Source: CAMTUH01 sp947084935
GTDB taxonomy: Bacteria; Pseudomonadota; Gammaproteobacteria; Coxiellales; Coxiellaceae
NCBI GenBank assembly: GCA_947084935.1
Contig: CAMTUH010000013.1
Location: 1 to 49,714 of the forward strand
DNA length: 49,714 bases
Direction: 5' to 3'
Shown here: one piece after another, positions 29,702 to 38,264 of the stretch
How positions within the stretch are numbered: position 1 is the first letter of the stretch
How the letters are laid out: each line of letters opens with the position of its first letter
Notes under the pieces: generated by a model
Told to the model about the DNA's origin: nothing
The model's database searches: none
The model's input: only the letters and a program-made list of their open reading frames with translations
Translations under genes and position numbers: made by a program

Positions 29702-29992
29702 ATGGCTAGAGTAGTAATTCAAACACCAGTAACTGCACAATTAAGACACGAGGCGGAACAGGCTGCTCGTGAACAGGGATATTCGTCCTTGCAAGATGCC
29801 ATCAGGATGTATCTTCAGAAGTTAGCACGCAGAGAGGTGTGGGTGCAACTTCAGGGGAAGTTCCCACCAGTTCAGCTTTCGGAAAAGGCTGTTAAGAGAT
29901 ATGATAGGCTGACTCGGGGTATTACATCAGGCGAGGTGAAGCTTACATCTTTCAATACTGTTGAGGAACTGGTTAAGGATCTCCATAGTTAA
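29702..29992 (+). CDS. antitoxin of RelE-type module
   Basis: A 96-aa protein with an N-terminal ribbon-helix-helix-like start (ARVVIQTPVTAQLRHEAEQAAREQGYSSLQDAIRMYLQKLA), typical of RelB/DinJ-type antitoxins, and a charged tail (VEELVKDLHS). Six bases separate it from the toxin gene. It has a leaderless promoter that it should repress. Confidence 0.8.
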   Translation: MARVVIQTPVTAQLRHEAEQAAREQGYSSLQDAIRMYLQKLARREVWVQLQGKFPPVQLSEKAVKRYDRLTRGITSGEVKLTSFNTVEELVKDLHS

Positions 29993-29998
29993 CTTTTT

Positions 29999-30262
29999 GT
30001 GGTTATTAGACGAAGCTCACAGTTTAAGAAGCACTACAAAGAACGTATTGCTCCCAATCAAAACTTAGTTAAAGATTTTGCAGAATCACTAGAGTTGTTT
30101 ATCGAGAGTCCAACGAGTTCAATTCTGCAAGACCACGTGCTCACCGGAAGTATGTACGGGTATCGTGCATTTTCTATTACAAGCGATATACGGGTGGTTT
30201 ATCTTCCCGTTAAAGAAGGAATTGTTTTATATGACGTTGGTACCCACGAGCAGGTATATTAA
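29999..30262 (+). CDS. RelE/YafQ-type toxin
   Basis: An 87-aa protein of the RelE/ParE superfamily: IRRSSQFKKHYKERIA at the N-terminus, DHVLTGSMYGYRAFSI in the centre and DIRVVYLPVKEGIVLYDVGTHEQVY at the C-terminus, including the R..Y...H...VY pattern. Such toxins cut mRNA on the ribosome. GTG 29999 is the only start next to the antitoxin stop. Confidence 0.88.
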   Translation: MVIRRSSQFKKHYKERIAPNQNLVKDFAESLELFIESPTSSILQDHVLTGSMYGYRAFSITSDIRVVYLPVKEGIVLYDVGTHEQVY

Positions 30263-30265
30263 GAC

Positions 30266-32266
30266 CTAACGAGCGGAGGGGGTGGACCAGGACGTGAGGT
30301 ACTCCTGGGCCTGGGCGTGAGTAGGTATCTGCTTTAGCACATGTTCCATGGCACGCACGGCAAGGGGCGTTGCCCCGCGCTCAAATTCCAGAAGCGCCAG
30401 GCTGTACCACCCTTCAGCAAAATCAGGCTTTCTCTCTACCGCGTCTTTGAGGAGCATGTGCGCTTCTGCTTTCGCTTCCGGCGATCCTTCCTGCAAGAGA
30501 CGCACAGCGAGCGTATATTTCGCTCGAATATCGTTTGGTGCAAGTGCAACTACCGTTCGGGCTGAAACGGTTGCGTGGGGTGCGAAACTTTTATCAAGGG
30601 TCGCAAGTTGCGTGTATACTTGCTCTCCCGTTTTCCAGAGGCTTGTGTTCTGGGGGCTTATATGGAGTGCTTGCTCAATGGCAGAGCGTGAACGCTGTAC
30701 GAGCAATCGCCGGTCATCCCCTTCGTAGAACGAGGATACCACTGCCGCGGTGAATGCATAATCATCCAAATACGTCGGTTCTTTGTCGGCATATGCAAGT
30801 GCGTCAGTAAGGTGCACGAGCGCTTGGCCGTAAAACCCTTCCTGCATCGCTCTTTTTCCTTCGGCATAAGAGAGGTCGGCAAGGTATGTTCTTATCAGTG
30901 AGAAGATAAGCGCAACGCCGATCAGGCAGGTAGCTCCCTGTGCGACTCGGATCATAAACGGCAGATGGTGATGTCTCGGGACAGGAGTACTGTCGTGCGC
31001 AAGGCAATACACGAGGATAGGCAGCAACAGAAATAGAAGGTACGTGGGGACAACCGAGAAGCCAAAAAAGATGGAGATCAGGTACCCTCCCATGCCGGAT
31101 AAGACACCAATACTGATGAGACGAACTGCCGGGGACGAGTCTCTCGTAAGCTGCCACAGCACCCGACCGAACGTCGCGATAAGAAAGAGATACGCAAAAA
31201 GACCCACGAGGCCCATCGTTGCGAGCGTGTTGACAAACTCGTTGTGCGCCTTGTTATACACGAAATCCCATTCAACAGTAGTAAGGTGAGAAAGGGGCCT
31301 GAATCTATCGAAGGCGTACGCAAAGGTCTCGACACCACTGCCAAAAAAGGGGTATGCCCGCCAGATTGCTACTCCCCCTTCCCAAACGCTTGCGCGGATC
31401 GTGATCGTTTCGGGCCGGGCGGTTACGTGCGTTTTCAGAAGGAGTGTGGTAGCTCCCACGGTAAGTAGCGCCACAACTGCCAGGAGTGTGCGGCCGAAGC
31501 CTTTCCACTGTCGAGCCAGAAGCGCCACAAACACAAGCGCAGCCACTCCTGCCCCAGCAATGCCGCCACGGGATCCAGTCCAGACAAGCGCGGCTCCCTG
31601 AGCAATAGCAAGAGCTACAAGAGGCACTCGCCACGTACGGACCAGGATTGATAAAGCTGCGACAATCGGCAGTGTCTGGACGAGGAAACTGGCAAGCCAA
31701 TTAGGTTGGCCAAGAGTGGAAAACAAGCGCAACTGCGGGTTAAAGTTTGCGGACCAGCAAGAGGAAGTCAGTTTATATTGGAACACTAGGCACGTGGGGT
31801 CAGCGCCGAATCTGCTCGGTATTCCCCAGAGAATGACGATTGTGGCCGAAACAACACAGCCAATAATCAGGCGGCGTGCGAGCGTAGGGGTGGCGAACGT
31901 AAGTGCCGCGAGCGTAAGCAGAGTATATGCAACAATTGGTAGGAACCCCGCATTGAAGCGGCTGTAGTAGCCAAAGAAACTCGTGTGCCGGTCGATCGAG
32001 GTGAGAGTTGAAACGAGGTTTGCAAGCAAAAAGAGTGCAATGGCAAGATCAAATGGACTGCGGCGATACACGATCTGGCGTGCTGAGAGCATGCGGAGGA
32101 TCCACATAGTGCCGACGATGATTGCGGCCGCATACACAAACATGATCTTGGGGTACTCAAAAAGCTCGTAGGTATGTTGGTTAAAAAGAAGCGGCGTGAC
32201 GATAACGGTCGGAAGAAGCGCCCAAGTGATAATGCGTTCTTCAAGCGACCGCGCTTTGGTGGACAT
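30266..32266 (-). CDS. O-antigen ligase-like protein with TPR tail
   Basis: A 666-aa polytopic membrane protein. About 11-12 TM helices in the first ~440 residues hold the Wzy_C/O-antigen ligase region, with the external loop VWEGGVAIWRAYPFFGSGVETFAYAF and later NKAHNEFVNTLATMGLVGL, the conserved H-N-x-F/Y element. The last ~200 residues contain TPR-like repeats (AMQEGFYGQALVHLTDALAYA, FAEGWYSLALLEFERGATPLA). It probably polymerises or transfers surface glycans or glycosylates proteins. Leaderless start ATG 32266. Confidence 0.88.
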   Translation of the reverse strand: MSTKARSLEERIITWALLPTVIVTPLLFNQHTYELFEYPKIMFVYAAAIIVGTMWILRMLSARQIVYRRSPFDLAIALFLLANLVSTLTSIDRHTSFFGYYSRFNAGFLPIVAYTLLTLAALTFATPTLARRLIIGCVVSATIVILWGIPSRFGADPTCLVFQYKLTSSCWSANFNPQLRLFSTLGQPNWLASFLVQTLPIVAALSILVRTWRVPLVALAIAQGAALVWTGSRGGIAGAGVAALVFVALLARQWKGFGRTLLAVVALLTVGATTLLLKTHVTARPETITIRASVWEGGVAIWRAYPFFGSGVETFAYAFDRFRPLSHLTTVEWDFVYNKAHNEFVNTLATMGLVGLFAYLFLIATFGRVLWQLTRDSSPAVRLISIGVLSGMGGYLISIFFGFSVVPTYLLFLLLPILVYCLAHDSTPVPRHHHLPFMIRVAQGATCLIGVALIFSLIRTYLADLSYAEGKRAMQEGFYGQALVHLTDALAYADKEPTYLDDYAFTAAVVSSFYEGDDRRLLVQRSRSAIEQALHISPQNTSLWKTGEQVYTQLATLDKSFAPHATVSARTVVALAPNDIRAKYTLAVRLLQEGSPEAKAEAHMLLKDAVERKPDFAEGWYSLALLEFERGATPLAVRAMEHVLKQIPTHAQAQEYLTSWSTPSAR

Positions 32267-32273
32267 GGAGCCT

Positions 32274-32282
32274 ATTGTATCA
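32274..32282 (-). promoter_or_regulatory. extended -10 of the O-antigen ligase-like gene
   Basis: TGA then TACAAT on the minus strand, seven bases before the ATG. Confidence 0.6.
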
Positions 32283-32293
32283 CTTTGGGTGCG

Positions 32294-33133
32294 TTACCTC
32301 TGTCGGTCAGGATAGAGATTCTCGAGGTAAAGGTTTGACTCAGGGATAGAAACAGTCGAATCGAGGCGAGAGCCTAGGCGGGCCAGGCGCGTGGAAAGGC
32401 GCGGAGTGCTAGAGAACACTTCTAAAGCCTTGGCGAATCGCTCATCTTTTGGCCAATGTTTTCCCACGTGTGGGTCTGAAAATACAGCTGGCGCAATAGT
32501 TGGGCCGAGGGCTAATGTCATGAGTGCCTCAGAGACTGCGTGTGTTGACGAAACGGCAGCTGCCACCCGATCGGCTGAAAGGGTACGGAGCCGAGAGAGC
32601 CACAAAGGTAGGAGTATCGTAGGAGGAAACAGGTAGAGAGGTAGGCATATTACCCATTCATAGTTTTGAGCGAGCCGTGCTTTTGCAAGACCATGGTATA
32701 CAAGCGCGGTGAGCGGCTCGGCGGACCCTTGTGCCGTGAGTGCCTCAGCCGCGCCGGAAGCAAGAATTACGATGGGGCGTTTCCACGGGGTGGTGAGGAT
32801 AATACGGTAGGAGGGATCTGCTGTAAGAAAAGCACTAGCCGGTTCTGGGTCAGACATACGCATCTGCCACTGTTTATATGCTTTGGTAAGATTTGGAAAA
32901 TGCCCGGCAGTAATGTCGACACTGTGTTCAAGGAGGGTAAAGGCACGCAGAAGCCGAGTAAAGACAACCGCTGCGGCAATCAGCACATACAAAAGCAGAG
33001 CCGCCCCGGCAGTTGCAAGGGTCGTTGCTACTACAATGACACCGATAACTGCCCAGAGGAACCAAGCCGCCCCTTGGGCGATTCGCGTCACGAGCATTTC
33101 GGTTGGATAACGATATGATTCGAAAGTATCCAT
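32294..33133 (-). CDS. degenerate M48 (HtpX-like) peptidase homologue
   Basis: A 279-aa membrane protein. Two TM helices (about 20-65) precede a domain shaped like an M48 peptidase: VILASGAAEALTAQGSAEPLTALVYHGLAKARL, a hydrophobic pair (VICLPLYLFPPTILLPLWL) and SRLRTLSADRVAA. The zinc site HExxH reads HGLAK and the SRxxExxAD element has T in place of the Glu ligand, so it should be inactive. Possibly a scaffold or substrate-binding relic. It diverges from mreB. Confidence 0.65.
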   Translation of the reverse strand: MDTFESYRYPTEMLVTRIAQGAAWFLWAVIGVIVVATTLATAGAALLLYVLIAAAVVFTRLLRAFTLLEHSVDITAGHFPNLTKAYKQWQMRMSDPEPASAFLTADPSYRIILTTPWKRPIVILASGAAEALTAQGSAEPLTALVYHGLAKARLAQNYEWVICLPLYLFPPTILLPLWLSRLRTLSADRVAAAVSSTHAVSEALMTLALGPTIAPAVFSDPHVGKHWPKDERFAKALEVFSSTPRLSTRLARLGSRLDSTVSIPESNLYLENLYPDRQR

Positions 33134-33192
33134 TTAAGTGACCCGCCAAATATAGTCTAGATTGTTGTCGCATGTCAAACCAGATTACCCTA

Positions 33193-33201
33193 TGCTACAA
33201 T
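33193..33201 (+). promoter_or_regulatory. extended -10 of mreB
   Basis: TGC then TACAAT, nine bases before ATG 33211, leaving a leader of two to three bases. Confidence 0.6.
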
Positions 33202-33210
33202 GCCTGCTGT

Positions 33211-34257
33211 ATGCTTGACCGCTTTTGGGCACTTTTTTCCCACGATATCGGCATAGATCTTGGTACTGCCAATACCTTGGTATGGGTGAAAAGCAAGGGC
33301 ATCACGATCCGTGAGCCGTCAGTAGTTGCCCAGCACAAGAAGTCAAAGCAGCTGGTTGCCATTGGCACGGAGGCAAAACGCATGGTGGGCAAAACCCCGG
33401 CAACGATAGTGGCCATTCGCCCCTTACGCGACGGAGTCATTTCTGATTTTGAGATTACTGAAGAAATGCTCAAACACTTTATTCGGCAGGTACATGAAAG
33501 TCACGGCATTCTGCCCAAAATCCCCCGTCCTCGCGTGGTGATCGGTATTCCATCTGGAGTGACTGAGGTAGAGCGGCGCGCGGTGCAAGATGCGGCTCTG
33601 TCAGCGGGCGCACGGGAGGCGTATCTTATCGAGGAACCGATGGCGGCAGCCATTGGAGCAGGATTGCCAATTGAAGAACCGACAGGCACCATGATAGTGG
33701 ATATAGGTGGTGGCACGACCGAAATTGCGGTGATATCCCTTGGAGGGATTGTCATCAATCGTTCCATACGAGTGGCTGGTGACGAAATGGACCAGGAAAT
33801 TCTCAATTACTTGCGGGCACGGTACGGTCTGCTATTGGGCGAGCGGAGTGCAGAGGAGGCCAAAATCGCTATCGGCTCTGCAATTCCCCTTGCCAAAGAA
33901 GAAGAGACGGTATTGCGGGGCCGTGACCTGGGGTCGGGTCTGCCCAAATCAATGAAAGTTTCAAGCGCCGAGATTCGCGAGGCGATATCCGGGCCGGTCC
34001 GGGTTATTGTCAACACCATCGCTGAAACGCTTGAGGAAACGCCGCCGGAGCTCATTGCGGACATATTGGAGCGAGGGATTACTCTTGCAGGCGGGGGTTC
34101 CCTCATTCGGGGACTAGATAAGTTGATTGCTGAAGAGACGAAGATGCCAGTGTGGGTGGCAGATGATCCGTTGACGGCAGTCGTGCGCGGTTGCGGGCGG
34201 GTGTTGGAAGAACTGGATTTGCTGGCACGGGTAAGGGTATCTGGAGGATTGCGGTAA
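33211..34257 (+). CDS. mreB: rod-shape determining protein MreB
   Basis: Bacterial actin, 348 aa. IGIDLGTANTLVWVK (phosphate 1), VVIGIPSGVTEVERRAV, EEPMAAAIGAGLP, IVDIGGGTTEIAVISLGG (phosphate 2) and TLAGGGSLIRGLDKLI (adenosine) are all intact. The N-terminal LDRFWALFSHD is a membrane-binding amphipathic segment. ATG 33211 is preferred over 33172, which precedes the promoter. It heads a shape cluster with mreC, mreD and PBP2, although two unrelated genes separate mreB from mreC. Confidence 0.97.
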   Translation: MLDRFWALFSHDIGIDLGTANTLVWVKSKGITIREPSVVAQHKKSKQLVAIGTEAKRMVGKTPATIVAIRPLRDGVISDFEITEEMLKHFIRQVHESHGILPKIPRPRVVIGIPSGVTEVERRAVQDAALSAGAREAYLIEEPMAAAIGAGLPIEEPTGTMIVDIGGGTTEIAVISLGGIVINRSIRVAGDEMDQEILNYLRARYGLLLGERSAEEAKIAIGSAIPLAKEEETVLRGRDLGSGLPKSMKVSSAEIREAISGPVRVIVNTIAETLEETPPELIADILERGITLAGGGSLIRGLDKLIAEETKMPVWVADDPLTAVVRGCGRVLEELDLLARVRVSGGLR

Positions 34258-34667
34258 TGGAAAGTCGGGAGCGAGAGGCAGTGTCGGAGGAAGTGGTATG
34301 CCACATGGCAGTAATGGCGCGGCAGGTAGAGGTGGCAAAGAAAGCTGGTAGTGCCACAAAGGAGCAGCTTAGGGAAGCGATTAAAATTGTTGATGCCGCG
34401 CTGGGTGCGTTATTGCGAGAAACCGATGCCCCAGCACAAGCGTATGATGAGTTGCGGTCGCTCAGGGAAATTCACTCAGATCCCACCCTCTATTGGCGAG
34501 AGCGTGTGGCGATCGCGGCTGGGTATCTTGAAGGAGCGCCGTCACGCAAAAAACTTGCACGCGCTTGGAATATTTCTGAGGAGCGGGTTGGCAACATCAG
34601 GACACGCGGGCAACGCATAGCCAGATACCGTCTTATGTGTGAATCTCGCCGCCGAGGCGAGCCTTAA
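34257..34667 (+). CDS. HTH-containing hypothetical protein
   Basis: A 136-aa protein overlapping the mreB stop (TAATG). The first ~70 residues are helical and charged (AVMARQVEVAKKAGSATKEQ), and the C-terminal part has an HTH-like stretch LARAWNISEERVGNIRTRGQRIA. Cluster position suggests a regulator tied to cell-shape genes, but no family is recognised. Confidence 0.65.
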   Translation: MESREREAVSEEVVCHMAVMARQVEVAKKAGSATKEQLREAIKIVDAALGALLRETDAPAQAYDELRSLREIHSDPTLYWRERVAIAAGYLEGAPSRKKLARAWNISEERVGNIRTRGQRIARYRLMCESRRRGEP

Positions 34668-34687
34668 CCTCTCTTCCTATCGGTTCG

Positions 34688-34696
34688 TGGTACAAT
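34688..34696 (+). promoter_or_regulatory. extended -10 of the YkuK-like gene
   Basis: TGG then TACAAT; GTG 34703 follows after six bases, i.e. a leaderless GTG start. Confidence 0.6.
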
Positions 34697-34702
34697 ATAT
34701 GC

Positions 34703-35197
34703 GTGAAGCAGGACATTTATATATCTGACCGATATTACAGCCCGACGCAGGGCGAGATGAGCTTTGACACCGCGGTTGATAACCTACTGCGCTACATTGC
34801 CAAGGCGCCCGAGGCTACCTACCGCGTGATCATCGGCACCGATTCCCAACCCCAGGGCAGGCTCGCCGATTTTGTATCCGCAATTGTGGTGCACCGGGTG
34901 GGCCATGGCGGTGTGTACTTTTGGACGCGCAGCCGGGTCGAGCGCACGATGTCTCTGAAAGAGCGAATGTACGAGGAAGCACTTCGCTCGCTGATTGTTG
35001 CTCACCGATTACTTGATGGTTTGAGAACTCGCAACATGCTGACCTTTGAGCTGGAGATCCATGTGGATGTGGGACAAAAGGGCGAGACCCGGGACATGTT
35101 GCAAGAAGTAGTGGGCATGATTCGTGGTTCTGGCTTTGCGGTAAAAACCAAACCCGACGCATTCGGCGCCTCCTCAGTGGCCGACCGTCACACGTAA
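34703..35197 (+). CDS. RNase H-like YkuK family protein
   Basis: A 164-aa protein of the YkuK/DUF458 family with an RNase H-like fold: VIIGTDSQPQG holds the first acidic residue, then FVSAIVVHRVGHGGVYFWTRSR, a helical ERMYEEALRSL and EIHVDVGQKGETRDM with further acidic residues. The C-terminus has VKTKPDAFGASSVADRH, the usual end. Substrate unknown. A leaderless GTG start is supported by the promoter and by the lack of a better start. Confidence 0.85.
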   Translation: MKQDIYISDRYYSPTQGEMSFDTAVDNLLRYIAKAPEATYRVIIGTDSQPQGRLADFVSAIVVHRVGHGGVYFWTRSRVERTMSLKERMYEEALRSLIVAHRLLDGLRTRNMLTFELEIHVDVGQKGETRDMLQEVVGMIRGSGFAVKTKPDAFGASSVADRHT

Positions 35198-35200
35198 ATA

Positions 35201-35206
35201 TATAAT
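35201..35206 (+). promoter_or_regulatory. -10 box of mreC
   Basis: TATAAT, eight bases before ATG 35215; AAGG directly before the ATG is not a useful ribosome site. Confidence 0.5.
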
Positions 35207-35214
35207 ACATAAGG

Positions 35215-35997
35215 ATGCGTTTTGTACTGCCGCTAAAGACCTACGCAGTGCTTGTCTCCATCAGTTTTTTGATGGTTCTTGCGGATCGCATGGAACTATT
35301 GGATCCTCCCAAAGGAGCGATACAGACAGTGCTATTGCCAGTGCAACAAGGATTGGGTGACTGGGTGGTAGGAGGGCACCGTATCGTGAGCGGTGTGGTG
35401 CAGATGTGGGATGCACAGAAGCGGTATGAGCACGTTTTAAAAGAGTATACTCTTCTGCTTGCGCAGCACCAGAAAACGGCGTTGCTTGAGGAAGAGAATC
35501 GGAAACTCCACGTACAGCTAGGTAGTTTTATAGCCCGCGATAAGAAGCTTATTCCCGCGCGGATCATCATGCGCAGCCCCGATATCATGCTCGACCGAGG
35601 TAAAGTGGACGGCATCACAGAAGGTATGGCGGTGGTGCTTGGGGATGTTTTGATTGGCAACGTATCCCAGGTAGGCCCGAAGCAATCTCGGCTATTGCTT
35701 GTGTCGGATGCAGACAGCAAAATCATGGTGGAAGTTGAGAATACGAAGCAGAAAGGCGTCGTGGAAGGACGGTACAACACCGGTATGCGATTATCTCGGA
35801 TGCTGCAAGACGTTGCGCTGCGTGAACATCAGGTGCTGCTTACGACCGGCGATGACGGACTCTATCCGAGGGGTCTTTCGGTGGGCAAAATTACGAAGGT
35901 GTATAGCAAGGAAAGCGCTCTATTCCAGGAGGCTGATGTGGTAGCGTTGCTTCCCATCGATCAGGTAGATCTAGTGTTCATACTTGTTGAACGATAA
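35215..35997 (+). CDS. mreC: rod-shape determining protein MreC
   Basis: A 260-aa bitopic protein. One N-terminal TM helix (LKTYAVLVSISFLMVLA), a coiled coil at ~65-95 (RYEHVLKEYTLLLAQHQKTALLEEEN), then the two beta-barrel domains with PARIIMRSPD, LDRGKVDGITEGMAVV and LLTTGDDGLYPRGLSVGKI. It links MreB to the peptidoglycan machinery. MreD follows one base after the stop. Confidence 0.94.
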   Translation: MRFVLPLKTYAVLVSISFLMVLADRMELLDPPKGAIQTVLLPVQQGLGDWVVGGHRIVSGVVQMWDAQKRYEHVLKEYTLLLAQHQKTALLEEENRKLHVQLGSFIARDKKLIPARIIMRSPDIMLDRGKVDGITEGMAVVLGDVLIGNVSQVGPKQSRLLLVSDADSKIMVEVENTKQKGVVEGRYNTGMRLSRMLQDVALREHQVLLTTGDDGLYPRGLSVGKITKVYSKESALFQEADVVALLPIDQVDLVFILVER

Positions 35998-35998
35998 A

Positions 35999-36442
35999 AT
36001 GTATCGAGTACTAATACTGTTTCTCATTCTTGCTGGTGTGTTGGTACAGAGTGTGGTCGGCGAGTGGGGACTGACTTTTTTGCTGCTACTTCTGTTTCTC
36101 AAACGACGGGCACTGACATATACACTTGTTGGCGCATTTCTGCTTGGTATGCTGGCCGATCTTGTTTCTGGGAGCACCATCGGTATGGCAAGCATCGCGT
36201 ATATGAGTTTTGTGTTGATTGCCCATGTGGTTGCCGCTCGCTTCGAACGACATCCCATACTGGTGGCATCTGCGGCAGGGCTGCTTGCACTTGGCACAAG
36301 CACCGGCCACCGCAGTATCGAGTTGGCGCGAATTGCACCGCTACCTCTATTCCAGTCAGCGTTTATAGTTTTGCTTGTAGGAAGCATTGGGTTGGTGCTT
36401 GAGCTGCGGTACCGACAACCAGGTATTACGTTGAGAGTGTAA
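35999..36442 (+). CDS. mreD: rod-shape determining protein MreD
   Basis: A 147-aa integral membrane protein of four to five TM helices (VLILFLILAGVLVQSVVG, LTFLLLLLFLKRRALTY, VGAFLLGMLADLVSGSTIG and later). The GMLADLVSG element resembles the MreD Gx..DL..G motif. The call depends on size, topology and its place between mreC and PBP2. ATG 35999 is used. Confidence 0.85.
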   Translation: MYRVLILFLILAGVLVQSVVGEWGLTFLLLLLFLKRRALTYTLVGAFLLGMLADLVSGSTIGMASIAYMSFVLIAHVVAARFERHPILVASAAGLLALGTSTGHRSIELARIAPLPLFQSAFIVLLVGSIGLVLELRYRQPGITLRV

Positions 36443-36458
36443 TGGTGTCAAGGCTGTC

Positions 36459-38264
36459 ATGAGGAAACTACTTCCGCAAACCCTTTCCGATATACTCAGA
36501 GTCGTGCGTCGAGTGAGACGTTACGCTAGCATGCAGAACCCAGATCCATTCGAGTGGCATTATGCGTTGACTAGCAAGGGGCTGCCTGAGTCAGAAGCAG
36601 AGCCGGTTGAGATGTATATTTCTTCAGGCCCGTGGCGACTTCTGGTATTGGGAACTCTCGCGATCGGAGTTGGGCTGCTTCTTACGGGACGGCTTGCGTC
36701 TCTGCAGCTTATCCATGGCGCAGAGTACCGGCAGCGATCAGACGGTAACCGGATACTGCTGCGCACTCGTAACGCGCCGCGCGGCGTAATATATGATCGG
36801 TATCGCACGGTTCTGGCACGCAATACTCCCGGCTTTCGGCAGCAGCCACAGGATGGAACGTCCAGTGCGCTGGTGTTGACCTACGAGGAAGCGCTGAAAC
36901 AGGCGGTGGCGACTGATTCTGCTGAGGTAGAAATCGATGCGCTGCGCGTATATCAGGAACAGTCCCTTGCTCATACTATTGGGTATGTGTCCGAAGTTAG
37001 TCCCGAGGAGCTTGCCAAAGAGCCCGACCTTCATCTTGGCGACCGCGTTGGTAGAACTGGTCTTGAGGCTACCTATGAACACGTGCTGCGTGGGAAACCA
37101 GGGAAAGACCTAATTGAAGTCAACGCACAAGGAAAAGAACTCAGGTTGCTGAAGAGTCAGCCGGAGGTGGGAGGACACGCACTGCTGACCACGATTGATG
37201 CGCAGTTGCAGGCTACGTTGTCCGCGAGCTTGCAGGAGAAGATGATGGAGGTGGGAGGGTCAGGTGCCGCGGCCGTTGTGCTGCAACCACGGACGGGCGA
37301 GGTCCTCGCGCTTCTGTCACTTCCCTCGTTTGACCCACATCATTTTACGATACCAGCTCCCGGAGCGGTAGAAAAGGTGCTCAACGATCCTACGTTTCCT
37401 CTGTTACATCGAGCGGTCGCGGCTGCCTATCCCCCGGGATCAACGTTTAAATTAATGACCGCCTTAGCCGCGCTGCAGACAAAAGCGGTGACTAGAGATA
37501 CGCTTGTCGAAGACACAGGAGAGCTGTTTCTAGGCCCGTACCGATTTCCCAACTGGTACTTCGTGCAATATGGTCGCACCGAAGGGTTGGTAAATATAAC
37601 GCGCGCACTTGCCCGCAGCAACGACATCTACTTTTATAAGGCGGCGGAATGGACCACCGCTGAGGCGCTTGCACGACTGGCCAACATGGTGGGGCTGCCG
37701 GCCAAAACAGGGATTGATATTCCAGGTGAGGTAGAGGGCCTCGTGCCTGATGAGGAGTGGAAACGGCGGGTCAAGAAGGAGCCGTGGCTTCCTGGGAATA
37801 CCTATCATGTAGGTATTGGACAAGGAGATGTGTTGGCGACCCCGCTGCAGATTGCGCACCTTACCGCTCTGGTTGCCACGAAAGGTATAAAGGCAACGCC
37901 GCACGTGGCCCAGGGAGTAATTGATGGGCAAGGAAGTCTGCATGAGCTTACTTTTCCACAGCGTACGATCACCGAGATAGATGAGGAGCACTGGAAGACT
38001 GTTCGGGAAGGGATGCGCCAGGCATGTGATGAGGGTGGGACGGGCTGGCCTTTCTTTACGTTTCCGATTGAGGTAGGATGCAAAACTGGCACCGCAGAGT
38101 ACGGCCGAGCGGGTGCATCCCATGCGTGGTTTACTGTGTTTGCCCCGTATGACGATCCGGAGATAGTGGTAACGGTGCTCATAGAGAGTGGCGGCGAGGG
38201 TTCTAGCGTTTCCGCTCCCGTTGCCAGAAAGGTACTGGACTGGTGGGTAGCACATCGCAGGTAG
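36459..38264 (+). CDS. mrdA: penicillin-binding protein 2 (transpeptidase)
   Basis: The class B PBP of the elongasome (601 aa). A cytoplasmic tail of ~55 residues, one TM helix (LLVLGTLAIGVGLLLTGRLASL), a dimer/pedestal domain with RGVIYDRY and GRTGLEATYEH, and the transpeptidase domain. Active site: SxxK is STFK (S328-K331), SxN is SND (387-389) and KTG is in CKTGTAEYG (542-544). Follows mreC-mreD as in many bacteria. Confidence 0.95.
   Translation: MRKLLPQTLSDILRVVRRVRRYASMQNPDPFEWHYALTSKGLPESEAEPVEMYISSGPWRLLVLGTLAIGVGLLLTGRLASLQLIHGAEYRQRSDGNRILLRTRNAPRGVIYDRYRTVLARNTPGFRQQPQDGTSSALVLTYEEALKQAVATDSAEVEIDALRVYQEQSLAHTIGYVSEVSPEELAKEPDLHLGDRVGRTGLEATYEHVLRGKPGKDLIEVNAQGKELRLLKSQPEVGGHALLTTIDAQLQATLSASLQEKMMEVGGSGAAAVVLQPRTGEVLALLSLPSFDPHHFTIPAPGAVEKVLNDPTFPLLHRAVAAAYPPGSTFKLMTALAALQTKAVTRDTLVEDTGELFLGPYRFPNWYFVQYGRTEGLVNITRALARSNDIYFYKAAEWTTAEALARLANMVGLPAKTGIDIPGEVEGLVPDEEWKRRVKKEPWLPGNTYHVGIGQGDVLATPLQIAHLTALVATKGIKATPHVAQGVIDGQGSLHELTFPQRTITEIDEEHWKTVREGMRQACDEGGTGWPFFTFPIEVGCKTGTAEYGRAGASHAWFTVFAPYDDPEIVVTVLIESGGEGSSVSAPVARKVLDWWVAHRR

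Noticed and set aside
33172..33210. Upstream start for mreB
   Set aside because: The extra residues are encoded by the promoter (TGC TACAAT); the family N-terminus begins at ATG 33211.
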